NCBI RefSeq assembly: GCF_037543845.1
Contig: NZ_JBBIFX010000002.1
Coordinates: 682,001 to 746,000, forward strand
DNA length: 64,000 bases
Origin: Gymnodinialimonas ulvae
GTDB taxonomy: Bacteria; Pseudomonadota; Alphaproteobacteria; Rhodobacterales; Rhodobacteraceae
Direction: 5' to 3'
Part shown: in pieces, positions 33,542 to 43,192 of the stretch
How positions within the stretch are numbered: position 1 is the first letter of the stretch
Layout of the letters: each line of letters starts with the position of its first letter
Notes under the pieces: generated by a model
The model's input: only the letters and a program-made list of their open reading frames with translations
Databases searched by the model: none
What the model was told of the DNA's origin: nothing
Position numbers and translations under genes: made by a program

Positions 33542-34291
33542 ATGACCAACTGGTACTATGCGGAAGACGATGAGCGCCGCGGCCCCGTCGAAGAGGTAGA
33601 GATCCAGCGCCTGATCGCCACAGGTCAGATCGCAGATGACACGCTGGTTTGGCGTGACGGCCTGGAGGGCTGGGAGAATGCCGCGCAACATTTCGCCTTC
33701 GGCAGTTCGGCGGTGCCACCGCCGGCAGCCAGCGGCCCGCCGCCCCCGCCCGCGCCGCCGCGCGTTGGGACCGCCCAAGCCGACCGAGCCCCGACCGATC
33801 AGATCGGCCCCGATGGCCTTTACATAGGCGCCCCATCCCGGTCTTTCGGGGAGGCGATCCGGGTCTGTTTCTCGAAATACGTGACGTTCAGCGGCCGGGC
33901 CAGCCGTTCGGAATACTGGTTCTTTGTCCTGTTCCTCGTGCTTGCGGGGATCGGCGCGACGATCATTGATGCCATCTTGTTCCCCGGCTCCCTGACGTCG
34001 GAAACCGGCGGCCCGTTCAACGCCGTGCTCTCCCTTGCAACGCTTCTGCCGTCGCTCGCCGTAAGCTGGCGCAGATTGCACGATACGGATCGATCAGGCT
34101 GGTGGATCGGCGGTTACCTGATCGCGACACTTGTGGTTGCCCTATTCTTGGGGGCGACCCTGGCGGGTGGCGTCGTGGAAACCACCTTTGTCTTCTTCGG
34201 ACTGATGGGCATCGTCGCCATCGGGTACATTATCTTGTTGCTGGTGTATTTCTGCCAACGCGGCACGCCCGGGCCCAACCGTTTCGGATAA
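33542..34291 (+). CDS. GYF_2 and DUF805 membrane protein
   Basis: 249 residues. Residues 3-50 form a GYF_2 domain (WYYAEDDERRGPVEEVEIQRL, TLVWRDGLEGW). A Pro-rich linker (PPPAASGPPPPPAPP) follows at 57-75. From about 99 a DUF805 module begins with YVTFSGRASRSEYWFFVLF and its HDTDRSGWW signature, spanning four membrane helices. The family is of unknown function, possibly membrane-associated stress proteins. The gene lies 75 bases after glpD and 9 bases before glpK, so it is likely co-transcribed with glycerol genes. GAGGGACG precedes its ATG. Confidence 0.85.
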   Translation: MTNWYYAEDDERRGPVEEVEIQRLIATGQIADDTLVWRDGLEGWENAAQHFAFGSSAVPPPAASGPPPPPAPPRVGTAQADRAPTDQIGPDGLYIGAPSRSFGEAIRVCFSKYVTFSGRASRSEYWFFVLFLVLAGIGATIIDAILFPGSLTSETGGPFNAVLSLATLLPSLAVSWRRLHDTDRSGWWIGGYLIATLVVALFLGATLAGGVVETTFVFFGLMGIVAIGYIILLLVYFCQRGTPGPNRFG

Positions 34292-34300
34292 GGAAGCACC

Positions 34301-35773
34301 ATGACCCAGATACTTGCCATCGACCAAGGCACGACCTCGTCGCGGGCCATCGTCTTCGACGCGGACCTGCGCCCCAAGGCCAGCGCGCAGCAGGAATTCA
34401 CGCAGCATTTCCCGGCCTCGGGTTGGGTCGAACATGACCCAAACGAGATCTGGGATACGGTTCTGGGCACTTGCAAGGATGCGCTTGCGCAAGGCGGCCC
34501 TGTGGCGGCCATCGGCATCACCAACCAACGCGAAACCGTCGTCCTGTGGGATCGCGAGACCGGCGAGCCGGTCCACAAGGCCATCGTCTGGCAAGACCGC
34601 CGCACCGCCGATCTCTGCGCGCGCCTCAAGCGTGACGGGCACGAGGCGATGGTGCGGGAGAAGACCGGCCTGCTCCTGGACCCCTATTTCAGCGGCACGA
34701 AACTGGCGTGGCTGCTCGACAATGTCGATGGTGCCCGGGAAAAGGCCGAGGCCGGGAAACTCGCCTTTGGCACCATCGACAGCTTCCTGATCTGGCGGCT
34801 GACCGGCGGTGCGCGGCATGTGACCGACGCCACCAACGCGGCCCGCACGCTGCTTTACAACATTCGGGACGGGTACTGGGACGACGACATTCTACGGCTT
34901 CTCAACATCCCCGCCGCGATCCTGCCTGAGGTGCTCGATTGCAACGCGGATTTCGGCGAAACCGCCCTGCTTGGCGGAACGATTCCGATCCTCGGCGTCG
35001 CCGGCGACCAACAGGCGGCGACCGTTGGGCAGGCCTGCTTTCAACCCGGCATGCTGAAATCGACCTATGGCACCGGCTGCTTTGCGCTGCTCAATACCGG
35101 CGATACGCTGGTCGCGTCGCAAAACCGGATGCTTGGTACCATCGCCTACCAATTCGACGGCACGCCCACCTATGCGCTGGAAGGGTCCATCTTCATCGCG
35201 GGCGCGGTGGTGCAATGGCTGCGCGATGGGCTTGGGATCATCGACGCCGCCCCCGACACCGCCCCCCTCGCGGCGCAGGCCGACCCGGCGCAGACGCTCT
35301 ACATGGTGCCCGCCTTCACCGGCCTCGGCGCGCCCTATTGGGACCCGGACGCGCGCGGCGCGATCTTTGGCCTCACGCGCAATTCCGGCCCTGCGGAATT
35401 CGCCCGTGCCGCACTGGAAAGCGTCGGGTTCCAGACCCGCGACCTTCTCGAAGCCATGGCCGCCGATTACCCGGGTGAAACCGGTACCGTCCGCGTGGAT
35501 GGCGGCATGACCGCGTCGGATTGGACGATGCAGTTTCTGTCCGACATCCTCGGCGCGCCGGTTGATCGGCCCGAGGTGTTGGAAACCACCGCTCTCGGCG
35601 CGGCCTGGATCGCTGGCAACCGTGCGGGCATTTACCCCGATCAGGCCGCCTTCGCCGCCCGGTGGGCGGTGGACCGCACCTTCGAGCCTCAGATGGACGA
35701 CGCGACCCGCGCCACCCGCTATTCTGGCTGGAAAGACGCTATCGCACGGACGTTGAGCAACCATGGAACATAA
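34301..35773 (+). CDS. glpK: Glycerol kinase
   Basis: 490 residues. FGGY-family motifs are clear: the N-terminal phosphate loop AIDQGTTSSRAIVFD, WQDRRTA, KSTYGTGCFALLNTG (about 252-266), and RVDGGMTASDWTMQFLSDILG. It converts glycerol to glycerol-3-phosphate, the substrate of GlpD. AAGGAAG precedes the start. The 3' end overlaps the next gene by 11 bases. No glycerol facilitator or ABC uptake genes for glycerol are in view. Confidence 0.96.
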   Translation: MTQILAIDQGTTSSRAIVFDADLRPKASAQQEFTQHFPASGWVEHDPNEIWDTVLGTCKDALAQGGPVAAIGITNQRETVVLWDRETGEPVHKAIVWQDRRTADLCARLKRDGHEAMVREKTGLLLDPYFSGTKLAWLLDNVDGAREKAEAGKLAFGTIDSFLIWRLTGGARHVTDATNAARTLLYNIRDGYWDDDILRLLNIPAAILPEVLDCNADFGETALLGGTIPILGVAGDQQAATVGQACFQPGMLKSTYGTGCFALLNTGDTLVASQNRMLGTIAYQFDGTPTYALEGSIFIAGAVVQWLRDGLGIIDAAPDTAPLAAQADPAQTLYMVPAFTGLGAPYWDPDARGAIFGLTRNSGPAEFARAALESVGFQTRDLLEAMAADYPGETGTVRVDGGMTASDWTMQFLSDILGAPVDRPEVLETTALGAAWIAGNRAGIYPDQAAFAARWAVDRTFEPQMDDATRATRYSGWKDAIARTLSNHGT

Positions 35774-36593
35774 CCTTCGCATCGCCGCCGCGCAGATGTG
35801 CTCGGCCAACAGTCACGCGCCGAACATCGCCACGATGCAAGCTTTGGCCGCGGATGCGAAAGGGCAGGGGGCCGAAATGTTGGCCCTGCCCGAGGTCTCT
35901 GGCCTGATGAACGCCAACCGCGCCGTGTCGCAAACGCAGGTGGTCGCGGCCGAAGCTGATCCCTTCATTGCCGCCTGTCGCGAGGCCGCGGTGCAACACG
36001 GGCTGTGGCTGCATTCGGGCTCAACCCCCGTGCTGGCCCCGGATGGCCGCTTCTTCAACCAATCAACGTTGATCGACCCCGGCGGCGAGATCCGCGCGAC
36101 CTATAATAAACTGCACCTGTTCGACGTTGATGTGCCCGGCGCGACCTTCAAGGAATCCAAGGCCTTTGCGCCGGGCGATGCGGCTGTTCTGGCCGAGACG
36201 CCCTGGGGGCCGATGGGCCTGACGATCTGCTACGACATGCGCTTTCCGCACCTGCATCGCACGCTGGCCGAAGGCGGCGCGCGCGTGATCTTCAGCCCCG
36301 CCGCGTTCACCGTGCCCACGGGCCGAGCCCATTGGCATGTGCTGCTGCGGGCGCGTGCGATCGAAACCGGTGCCTATGTGATCGCGCCTGCGCAGGCGGG
36401 TCATCACGCCGATGGTCGCGAAACCTATGGTCACGCGCTTGTCGTCGACCCGTGGGGCAAGGTGATCGCCGATCTCGAAGACGGCGCGCCCAAGCTTGCG
36501 GTGGTCGATCTGGACCTGAGCCGGGTCGAGAAAACCCGTGGCCAGATCCCGAATCTCGTGAACAAGCGCGACGCCCCCCTGCGGCGGCTCTAA
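35763..36593 (+). CDS. Carbon-nitrogen hydrolase (Nit1/omega-amidase-like)
   Basis: 276 residues. The nitrilase triad is complete: Glu in MLALPEVSGL (about 44), Lys in YNKLHLFDVDVP (about 118), and Cys in GLTICYDMRFPHLHR (about 155). The LFDVDV and YDMRFP signatures fit the Nit1 deaminated-glutathione amidase or omega-amidase group, acting in metabolite repair. It is coupled to glpK by an 11-base overlap and converges with the RTX-Hint gene, whose stop overlaps by 4 bases. Confidence 0.9.
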   Translation: MEHNLRIAAAQMCSANSHAPNIATMQALAADAKGQGAEMLALPEVSGLMNANRAVSQTQVVAAEADPFIAACREAAVQHGLWLHSGSTPVLAPDGRFFNQSTLIDPGGEIRATYNKLHLFDVDVPGATFKESKAFAPGDAAVLAETPWGPMGLTICYDMRFPHLHRTLAEGGARVIFSPAAFTVPTGRAHWHVLLRARAIETGAYVIAPAQAGHHADGRETYGHALVVDPWGKVIADLEDGAPKLAVVDLDLSRVEKTRGQIPNLVNKRDAPLRRL

Positions 36594-39500
36594 CCCAACA
36601 CCGACGCCGAGATCAGCGCCGCTTCATGGGCCTTCAAACTCACGCGGGCGGCGTTGTACATCGCGCGCCCTCTCTCGGTGCCGAGATCGGGGAATTGCGC
36701 CAGAAGATCGCCGAAAATCGCGCGGGCCTCTTGAGTGCTCACTATATCGCCGGGCTGGAAGCTCTCGGTCCAGGCCCCGTCGACGCGGATCACCTCATGG
36801 GCGTCGCACATCACGTGTATATACGTGACCCGTTCGCACCGGTGGGCAACGTCAATCCCCGGCAGATGCGTCAGGTGCTTGGCCCGCACCAAAACCTGCG
36901 CCTCGCCGAACAATAGCTCGGCGTTGACCCCTTCGATCAGCATGCGATGCTGCGGCGAGACGTCCATATCGCGGTTCGGCAGACCATCGCCCAATGCGCC
37001 CTTGCGGATACGGACGGGCCGCAGATGCGGTGCGGCCGAAAGATCTGATTGCGTCAGGTGCTTGCGCCCGATCCAGCGGATCGCCTGCAGGCCTGCGTCG
37101 CGCGTCCGGATCAGGTCGCCGACGCGCAAATCCTCGACCTTGAAGGTGCCGCGTGCCACCTCAACCCGGCTTCCCGGCGTGAAACAGGGGATCACCGTCT
37201 CGATATTGGTGAAGGTCAGCGTGGAATTGTCGCTGAAGATGACGGTGCCGTTTTCCGGGTTGCCACTGTCGTAGATGATGGTCGCGCCGTCGTCGCCAAG
37301 GAACAAGGTGTCGTTGTCGTCCCCGCCCTCGCCGCCGTCGATTACGTCGCCCGAGGATCCGATAATGTAATCCGCGTCGTCGCCCGCATTCACACTATCC
37401 GCGCCGTCGCCGGTCGTGATGCTGTCCGCGCCGGACCCGCCGAGGATGGAGTCGTCGCCGTCGCCCCCATCAAGCGTGTCGTTGCCGAAATCACCCGACA
37501 GCGTGTCATCGCCAAGCCCGCCTTCAAGGCTGTCGGCGCCGCTGCTGTCAAAGACCTGCGTGGCGCCGTTGGGCGGCGCCTCATAGACCTGCAGAATATC
37601 GCCCGAGCCCGGATCCAGAAGGGCCCAGTTCGTCTGCGTGGTCGAGGCGCTGGTGAAGGCGTTGCCCGATGGGATGGTGATGACCGACACCAACGCGCCG
37701 CTTGCGTCGATCTGCGCCAGCTCGACCGCGTAGGGGCTGTCGTTTTGGAACGTGACCGACGTGGCGGTTCCGCCGCTGCCCGATGGGACCGTTGCCGGAT
37801 CAAGCGCCAACTGGTCACCGAACAGCACGTCATCGCCTGCGCCACCGTCCAGCGTGTCGTCGCCTTGGTCGCCATGCAGAACGTCGTCGTCAAATTCGCT
37901 GGCGGTGAAATGCACATCGGTCAGGAAGACAACCTGTCCACCGGTGCTGTTGTTCTCATAGATGACTTCGAATGCGGTGATCGGACCCGCGATGTTCACC
38001 AGGACCGAGCCATTCGCCAGGTTCGGATCGTCGCCCGTCGGGCCACCCGTCACGGTCTGCCCGGACACGATGTCGTCGCCTGCGGGCGTCAGGGTCACCG
38101 CGACCGGATCGCCGTTCGCATCGAAGGCGTTGATCGTCAGAACATCAATCCAGGAGCCGCTGTCGACATCGTTGACCCGGAATGACACGTTGGTCAGCTC
38201 CGCGTCGCTGTTGAAGGCGACGGTGGTCACATCCGGCCCGCCGTCACCGCCCAGGGCAAGGCCGGACCCCGTCGCGAATGGCTCGGTCGCGCCTGCGGTG
38301 TATTGCGTCGTTGTCGAGACGGCCGATTGCTGCAACGCCCCGTCATCGGTGATCGAAACCGTAATATTGGCCAGGCCGGTATCTTGCGTGAAACCGCTCA
38401 AAAGATCGGTCCCGTCGGCGCCTTCCGCGACCCAGCTGAGGTTCTCCACACTGCCCGTCGTCAGCGCGCCGCTTGGGCCGCCGACCACGCTGTCGTTGCC
38501 GTCGCCCGCAAAGACCGTGTCATCGCCGCCCCCGGCTTCGATCACATCCTGATCACCGCTGGTGCCAAGCGTGCCGTCGCCATTGTCGACTTGTTCAAGG
38601 TTTTCATCGACATAAGCGCTGTCGATTACATCGTTGCCGGCCGTACCCGAGACGATCCCGTCCGGGCCGCCGTTCACGATCAGCTCTTCGATGCCGGTGA
38701 AGCTGGCGGTTGAGCCGTCGTTGAAAACAACTGTGCCGTTCTCGCCGTTGCTGGGGTCGAAGATCACTTCGGCCACATCGTCCACGATGAGCTGGTCGGC
38801 CGTGTCCGTGCCGCCTTCGCCGCCGATCACCACATCGCCGCCCGACGCCGTGATTGTGTCGTTGCCGTTGCCCCCGTTGAGCGTGTCGGCGCCGGCGCCC
38901 CCCGTCAGTATGTCAAAGCCACTGCCCCCGAACAGGCTGTCGTCGCCCGCGCCGCCCTCCAGTGTGTCGGCCCCGCCACCCCCATCGAGCGTGTCATTGC
39001 CGTCCTCGCCGAACAACGCATCGCCTCCCGAGCCGCCTTGCAGGTCGTCCTGCCCGTCGCCGCCGCGCAGCGTGTCATTGCCGCTGCTGCCGATCAGTAG
39101 GTCATTGCCCGACCCGCCGTCGAGGCTGTCGTTGTCACCGCCCCCGGTCAACACATCGTCCCCGAAGCCGCCGATCAGCGTATCGTTCCCTGCTTCGCCA
39201 AACAGCTCATCGTCATCGGTTGGCACCGCATCGAAGGCCACATCGGTGATCAAACCCAACTGACCCGACGTGCCGCCGTTTGCATAGATGATCTCGACCC
39301 GCGCGACCGGTCCCGCAATCTCGACCAGAACCGACCCCAACGGATCGCTGGCCGCAGTCGCGCCGGGGCCCGCCGTCACCGTGTTGCCGCTGACCGTGTC
39401 ATTGCCCGCGGGCGTCAGCACGACCGGGATCAAATTGCCCGCCGCGTCATAGGCGTTGACGGTGAAGATGTCCTGCCAACCGGACTGGTCGATGTCTTGC

Positions 39501-39946
39501 AGCCGGAAGGCGACATTCTCGACCTCATCGGCAAAACCCGACCCGCCCACAGCCGAAAAGTTCAAATCCACGGTCCAGACTGCCGCGCCGCCATTGCCCT
39601 GCAAGGCGAGGTTGGAATTCGGATTGTAGGTCTCGCCACCCGCCACATAAGTCGCCGAGGTGGAGACGGCCGCGTTCGTCCCGGCGCCGTCATTCGTGAA
39701 GCTTACGGCAACGTCGATCCCGCCGGTGTCCTGCGTGAACCCACCCGCAACCGAGGTGCCATTGCCGCCTTGCGACGTCCAGTTCAGGTCAAGCGGCGTC
39801 GGCGCCAGGCTTGGCGCACCGCCGTCGATGATGTCATCGCCCGCGCCACCGGTGACGGTGTCGTTGCCGGACCCGCCGGTGATGCTGTCTGCGGTGCTGG
39901 TACCGGTCAGCGTGTTGTCGGACGCGTTGCCATTGATTGTCGCCAT
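36590..39946 (-). CDS. RTX calcium-binding protein with Hint domain, likely type I secreted
   Basis: 1118 residues without a Sec signal, as expected for type I secretion. Blocks of GGxGxDxLx RTX nonapeptides occur at about 20-43, 248-370, 468-490, 685-711 and 803-880. Two paralogous beta modules are at about 50-240 and 500-684, sharing GFTQDTG, VSG-x-TV-x-GG and ITDVAF/LTDVHF. A VHL-like beta domain is at about 725-800 (VTFQNDSPYAVELAQIDASG). A Hint domain begins at Cys921 (PCFTPGSRVEV) and ends with DEVMRVDG-like HEVIRVDGAWTESFQPGD. Such proteins are common extracellular proteins in Roseobacters. Confidence 0.92.
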   Translation of the reverse strand: MATINGNASDNTLTGTSTADSITGGSGNDTVTGGAGDDIIDGGAPSLAPTPLDLNWTSQGGNGTSVAGGFTQDTGGIDVAVSFTNDGAGTNAAVSTSATYVAGGETYNPNSNLALQGNGGAAVWTVDLNFSAVGGSGFADEVENVAFRLQDIDQSGWQDIFTVNAYDAAGNLIPVVLTPAGNDTVSGNTVTAGPGATAASDPLGSVLVEIAGPVARVEIIYANGGTSGQLGLITDVAFDAVPTDDDELFGEAGNDTLIGGFGDDVLTGGGDNDSLDGGSGNDLLIGSSGNDTLRGGDGQDDLQGGSGGDALFGEDGNDTLDGGGGADTLEGGAGDDSLFGGSGFDILTGGAGADTLNGGNGNDTITASGGDVVIGGEGGTDTADQLIVDDVAEVIFDPSNGENGTVVFNDGSTASFTGIEELIVNGGPDGIVSGTAGNDVIDSAYVDENLEQVDNGDGTLGTSGDQDVIEAGGGDDTVFAGDGNDSVVGGPSGALTTGSVENLSWVAEGADGTDLLSGFTQDTGLANITVSITDDGALQQSAVSTTTQYTAGATEPFATGSGLALGGDGGPDVTTVAFNSDAELTNVSFRVNDVDSGSWIDVLTINAFDANGDPVAVTLTPAGDDIVSGQTVTGGPTGDDPNLANGSVLVNIAGPITAFEVIYENNSTGGQVVFLTDVHFTASEFDDDVLHGDQGDDTLDGGAGDDVLFGDQLALDPATVPSGSGGTATSVTFQNDSPYAVELAQIDASGALVSVITIPSGNAFTSASTTQTNWALLDPGSGDILQVYEAPPNGATQVFDSSGADSLEGGLGDDTLSGDFGNDTLDGGDGDDSILGGSGADSITTGDGADSVNAGDDADYIIGSSGDVIDGGEGGDDNDTLFLGDDGATIIYDSGNPENGTVIFSDNSTLTFTNIETVIPCFTPGSRVEVARGTFKVEDLRVGDLIRTRDAGLQAIRWIGRKHLTQSDLSAAPHLRPVRIRKGALGDGLPNRDMDVSPQHRMLIEGVNAELLFGEAQVLVRAKHLTHLPGIDVAHRCERVTYIHVMCDAHEVIRVDGAWTESFQPGDIVSTQEARAIFGDLLAQFPDLGTERGRAMYNAARVSLKAHEAALISASVLG

Positions 39947-40084
39947 GGGGCCTGCTCACTCCGGCTTCTTTGAGCCGCTGGTGTTCTTATTGATGCAATT
40001 TTAATCAGATTTGCATGACCCGAATGGGGCAGGACCCTAACGAAATATGGCGAAACGTGGGTTTTTTGCGCGGCGTGGGTCGGC

Positions 40085-41710
40085 TCACGCCGCCGACAAG
40101 GCCGCCTGTGCATCTTCCAGGATCAGATCCGAGGCCTTCTCGCCGATCATGATCGCAGGCGCGTTGGTGTTGCCCGAAACGATTTCGGGCATGATCGAAC
40201 AATCCGCGACCCGCAGGCCCGAAATCCCGTGCACGCGCAGCCGATCGTCCACCACCGCATCGCTTCCCTGACCCATCTTGCAGGTCCCGGTCGGGTGGTA
40301 GATCGACGCCGTGTTCGACCGCGCCCAATCCAGCGTTGCGTCGTAATCATTGATGTCGAGCGACGGGTTGGGCCGGTATTCTTCCGAGATTTTCGAGGTC
40401 AGCGGCGCGTGGCGCGCGATGGTGCGGGCGATGTTCACACCCGCCACCATGGTCCGGCAATCGGTCTCGGTCGACAAATAGCGGGGGATGATCTTCGGAT
40501 AGTCGCGCGGGCGATCGGAGTTGAGCCGGATTTCGCCGCGGCTTTCGGGGCGCAATTGGCAAACCGACATCGTGAAGGCGCTGAACCGATCCGCGCCCTT
40601 GCCCGGGTTCTCTGCCGACAGGGGCTGTACGTGGAATTGGATATCGGGCGTCTCGACCGTGTCGTTGCTGCGCATGAACCCCGTGGCAAGACTGGCGGCC
40701 ATCGTCATTGGACCTGCGCGAAACATGAGGTATTTCAAACCGATACGGGCCTGTCCCCAAAGGCTCGACACCTCGTCATTCAAGGTGGGCTCCGTGCATT
40801 TGTAGACCAGTCGCGCTTGCAGATGGTCCTGCATGTTCTTTCCGACACCGCCCAGATCCTGCACCGTATCGATCCCGTGCTCGGCCAGTTGCGCGGCCTC
40901 ACCGATCCCCGACAACATCAGCAATTGAGGCGAGTTGATCGCCCCGCCGCACAGGATCACCTCGCGCGCGGCGCTGACGATTTGAACCGCACCGCTGCGG
41001 TCGGTGTATTGCACCCCCGTCGCGCGCGTGCCCTGCAGCCGGATCCTGTCCACCTGCGCATGGGTCACGATCTGCAGGTTGGCGCGTCCGCGAGCCGGAT
41101 TGAGGTAGGCCACGGCCGAACTGCACCGCCGCCCGTTCTTGGCCGTCAGCTGAAAATACCCAACGCCCTCCTGCTCGGCCCCGTTGTAATCGGGGTTGAA
41201 CGCGTAGCCTGCCGCTTGCGCTGCCGCGACCCAGGCGTCGGTGATCGGGCGCTGAATGCGCATGTTCGACACCGAAAGCGGGCCCTGATCGCCGTGATGC
41301 GCGTCGGCGCCGCGCTCATTGCATTCCGCCCGTTTGAACAATGGCAGCACATCGTCCCAGCCCCACCCGGCGTTGCCCATCTGCTGCCAGCGGTCGTAAT
41401 CCTGCGGCTGTCCGCGCACGTAAAGAAGCCCGTTCAACGACGACGACCCGCCCAAAACCTTGCCGCGGGGCCATTCGATGGACCGCCCGTTGAGCCCCGG
41501 ATCAGGCTCGGTCTTGTAGCACCAATCGACGTTCGGATTGTGGATCGTTTTGAAGTAGCCGACTGGAATATGGATCCACGGGTTCCAATCGCGCCCCCCG
41601 GCCTCCAGCAGAATGACCCGCGATTTTCCGTCGGCCGACAACCTATTGGCGAGCACGCAGCCCGCGCTGCCCGCGCCAACGATCACGTAGTCTGCTGAAA
41701 GGCCCGTCAT
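40085..41710 (-). CDS. GMC-family oxidoreductase (choline/alcohol dehydrogenase-like)
   Basis: 541 residues from the ATG at 41710, preceded by AGGGGAAC; a longer frame to 41803 is less likely. The FAD site is YVIVGAGSAGCVLANRLS. GMC signatures PRGKVLGGSSSLNGLLYVRG (about 83-103) and ILCGGAINSPQLLMLSGIG (about 255-273) are present. The C-terminus has the catalytic His region STASIYHPTGTCKMG and the conserved ending GNTNAPAIMIGEKASDLI. It oxidises an alcohol group. It is divergent from the TRAP transporter at 41.8 kb, which may import its substrate. Confidence 0.92.
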   Translation of the reverse strand: MTGLSADYVIVGAGSAGCVLANRLSADGKSRVILLEAGGRDWNPWIHIPVGYFKTIHNPNVDWCYKTEPDPGLNGRSIEWPRGKVLGGSSSLNGLLYVRGQPQDYDRWQQMGNAGWGWDDVLPLFKRAECNERGADAHHGDQGPLSVSNMRIQRPITDAWVAAAQAAGYAFNPDYNGAEQEGVGYFQLTAKNGRRCSSAVAYLNPARGRANLQIVTHAQVDRIRLQGTRATGVQYTDRSGAVQIVSAAREVILCGGAINSPQLLMLSGIGEAAQLAEHGIDTVQDLGGVGKNMQDHLQARLVYKCTEPTLNDEVSSLWGQARIGLKYLMFRAGPMTMAASLATGFMRSNDTVETPDIQFHVQPLSAENPGKGADRFSAFTMSVCQLRPESRGEIRLNSDRPRDYPKIIPRYLSTETDCRTMVAGVNIARTIARHAPLTSKISEEYRPNPSLDINDYDATLDWARSNTASIYHPTGTCKMGQGSDAVVDDRLRVHGISGLRVADCSIMPEIVSGNTNAPAIMIGEKASDLILEDAQAALSAA

Positions 41711-41831
41711 TTTTTCGTTCCCCTGCACAGAATGCCAGCGCGGAAAAGATTTTCCTTGCATGCGAGACAATAAGTTGAGCAGGATTGAGACCACAAGTAT
41801 CATTTTCGCGCATTATTGGGAGGTAATGGAA

Positions 41832-43064
41832 ATGAAGGCTTCGAAAGTCCTCAGCCAGATTTCGCGCAGGGATCTGATGAAACTGACAGGCACGTATGGC
41901 CTGTCGTCGGTCATGATGGGCGCCGCGACGCTGACCGGTGCGGTGACGCTTCCGTCGCTGGCGCGCGCGGTTGAATCGACCTACGAGCGGCGTCTTGGCA
42001 CGCCCGCCCGTTACGAGCTCAAGATGGGCGCTGCCGGCTTCAACGCCCGCAATCTGTTGATCGAGCGCGCTGGTGTTCTGGAATTCGCCCGCGACCTCGA
42101 AGAACGGACGGACGGCGAGATCCGCCTTGAATTCATTGGCGACAACCAGATCTGCGGGCAGCTCAACTGCCTTGAGCGCGCGCAGCTTGGCGTTGTGGAT
42201 TTCTACTCCGCCTCGACCCAGAACTCCGCAGGCTCCGCGCCGTATCTGAACGTGCTGGATTACGCCTACATGTTCCGCAACCGCGCGGATCAGTACTATT
42301 TCCTCTACCACCCGGAATCGCAGCGCCTGCTGCGCGATCCGCTGGAACAGCGTCACGGCGTCAAGTTCCTGTTCAGCCATGCCGAATTGCGCGGCCTGCA
42401 GATGGGCGCCTCGTTCGAGGATCGTCCGACCGTCACCACCCTCGAAGAGCTGTTCGGCACCCGCAACCGTGTGACCGGCACGCAGCTTGGCCGGATCGCG
42501 ATGGATCTGATGAACCTCAACCCGACGCCGATTGCGTGGGAAGAGACCCTCGACGGCCTGCGCCAGGGCCTCGTGGACGGCGCCGAGACATGGGCTTCGG
42601 CCGTGGCTTACGCCAATATGTCGCCCGTGGTCAGCCAGTCGGTCGATCTGCGCTTCTTCTGCGGCACCGAGCACACCGGCATGAACGCCGAGCTGTTCGA
42701 CAGCCTTGAGCCGCATTTGCAGGACGCCATCATGGAATCGGCCTACTTCACGCAGGTCCATGTTCAGGCCGCCAATGAGGCCGCCTTGGTCAACACCGTG
42801 GGCTTCACCGATCCGCCGCGTCCCGGCACGATATTCGCGGAAAACAACGTCCGCGTGGCCACCCTGCCGGAAGATCAGATCCAGATGGCCCGCGAAATGT
42901 GCTCGCCCGAGTACAATCCCGAGCCCTGGGCTCAGTGGCGCGAGCGTCTCAACGGGTGGGCCGGCGGTGCCGACACCTACCAGGAGATCTTCGACATCGT
43001 CCGCGAGATCCCCGATGGGACGCTGGCCGAAAACGTCGAGCCCCGTCGTTGGTGGCGCGGCTGA
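41832..43064 (+). CDS. TRAP transporter substrate-binding protein (DctP-type), Tat signal
   Basis: 410 residues from the ATG at 41832, placed well from GGGAGG at 41817; an ATG two codons earlier is too close. The N-terminus has a twin-arginine signal (ISRRDLMKLTGTYG with a hydrophobic stretch ending SLARAV). The body has the DctP fold with GQLNCLERAQLGVVDFYSAS and TPIAWEETLDGLRQGLVDGAET. Substrate is a carboxylate or similar anion by family. Two strong hairpins follow it before dctQ. It is divergent from the GMC oxidoreductase. Confidence 0.92.
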   Translation: MKASKVLSQISRRDLMKLTGTYGLSSVMMGAATLTGAVTLPSLARAVESTYERRLGTPARYELKMGAAGFNARNLLIERAGVLEFARDLEERTDGEIRLEFIGDNQICGQLNCLERAQLGVVDFYSASTQNSAGSAPYLNVLDYAYMFRNRADQYYFLYHPESQRLLRDPLEQRHGVKFLFSHAELRGLQMGASFEDRPTVTTLEELFGTRNRVTGTQLGRIAMDLMNLNPTPIAWEETLDGLRQGLVDGAETWASAVAYANMSPVVSQSVDLRFFCGTEHTGMNAELFDSLEPHLQDAIMESAYFTQVHVQAANEAALVNTVGFTDPPRPGTIFAENNVRVATLPEDQIQMAREMCSPEYNPEPWAQWRERLNGWAGGADTYQEIFDIVREIPDGTLAENVEPRRWWRG

Positions 43065-43082
43065 TCCGAGCCTTCGGATCAG
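43061..43082 (+). terminator. Hairpin at the end of the TRAP binding-protein gene
   Basis: CTGATCCGA (43061-43069) pairs with TCGGATCAG (43074-43082) across a four-base loop. It includes the stop codon of the binding-protein gene. It likely protects the transcript end together with the following stem. Confidence 0.5.
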
Positions 43083-43098
43083 ACCTGACATGATTGAC

Positions 43099-43133
43099 GG
43101 CGGCCCCCAGATCAAAGGGGGGCCGCCGCTTTT
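43099..43133 (+). terminator. Strong GC stem with short T-run between dctP- and dctQ-type genes
   Basis: GGCGGCCCCC (43099-43108) pairs perfectly with GGGGGCCGCC (43118-43127). GCTTTTA follows. It looks like a partial intrinsic terminator, so most transcripts may end after the binding-protein gene while some read through into the two permeases. This would give the excess of binding protein usual for TRAP systems. Confidence 0.7.
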
Positions 43134-43192
43134 ACCTCAACAGGCCATCCAAGAACGCCTGTCTCAAAAGACTCAAACGCCGGGAGGGGCCG

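Noticed and set aside
32222..34081. 619-codon minus-strand frame over glpD
   Set aside because: It is a shadow of glpD and the GYF/DUF805 gene, with no recognised domain.
36590..37186. Hint domain as an intein
   Set aside because: It is C-terminal with no extein after it and follows RTX blocks, as in secreted Hint proteins rather than inteins.
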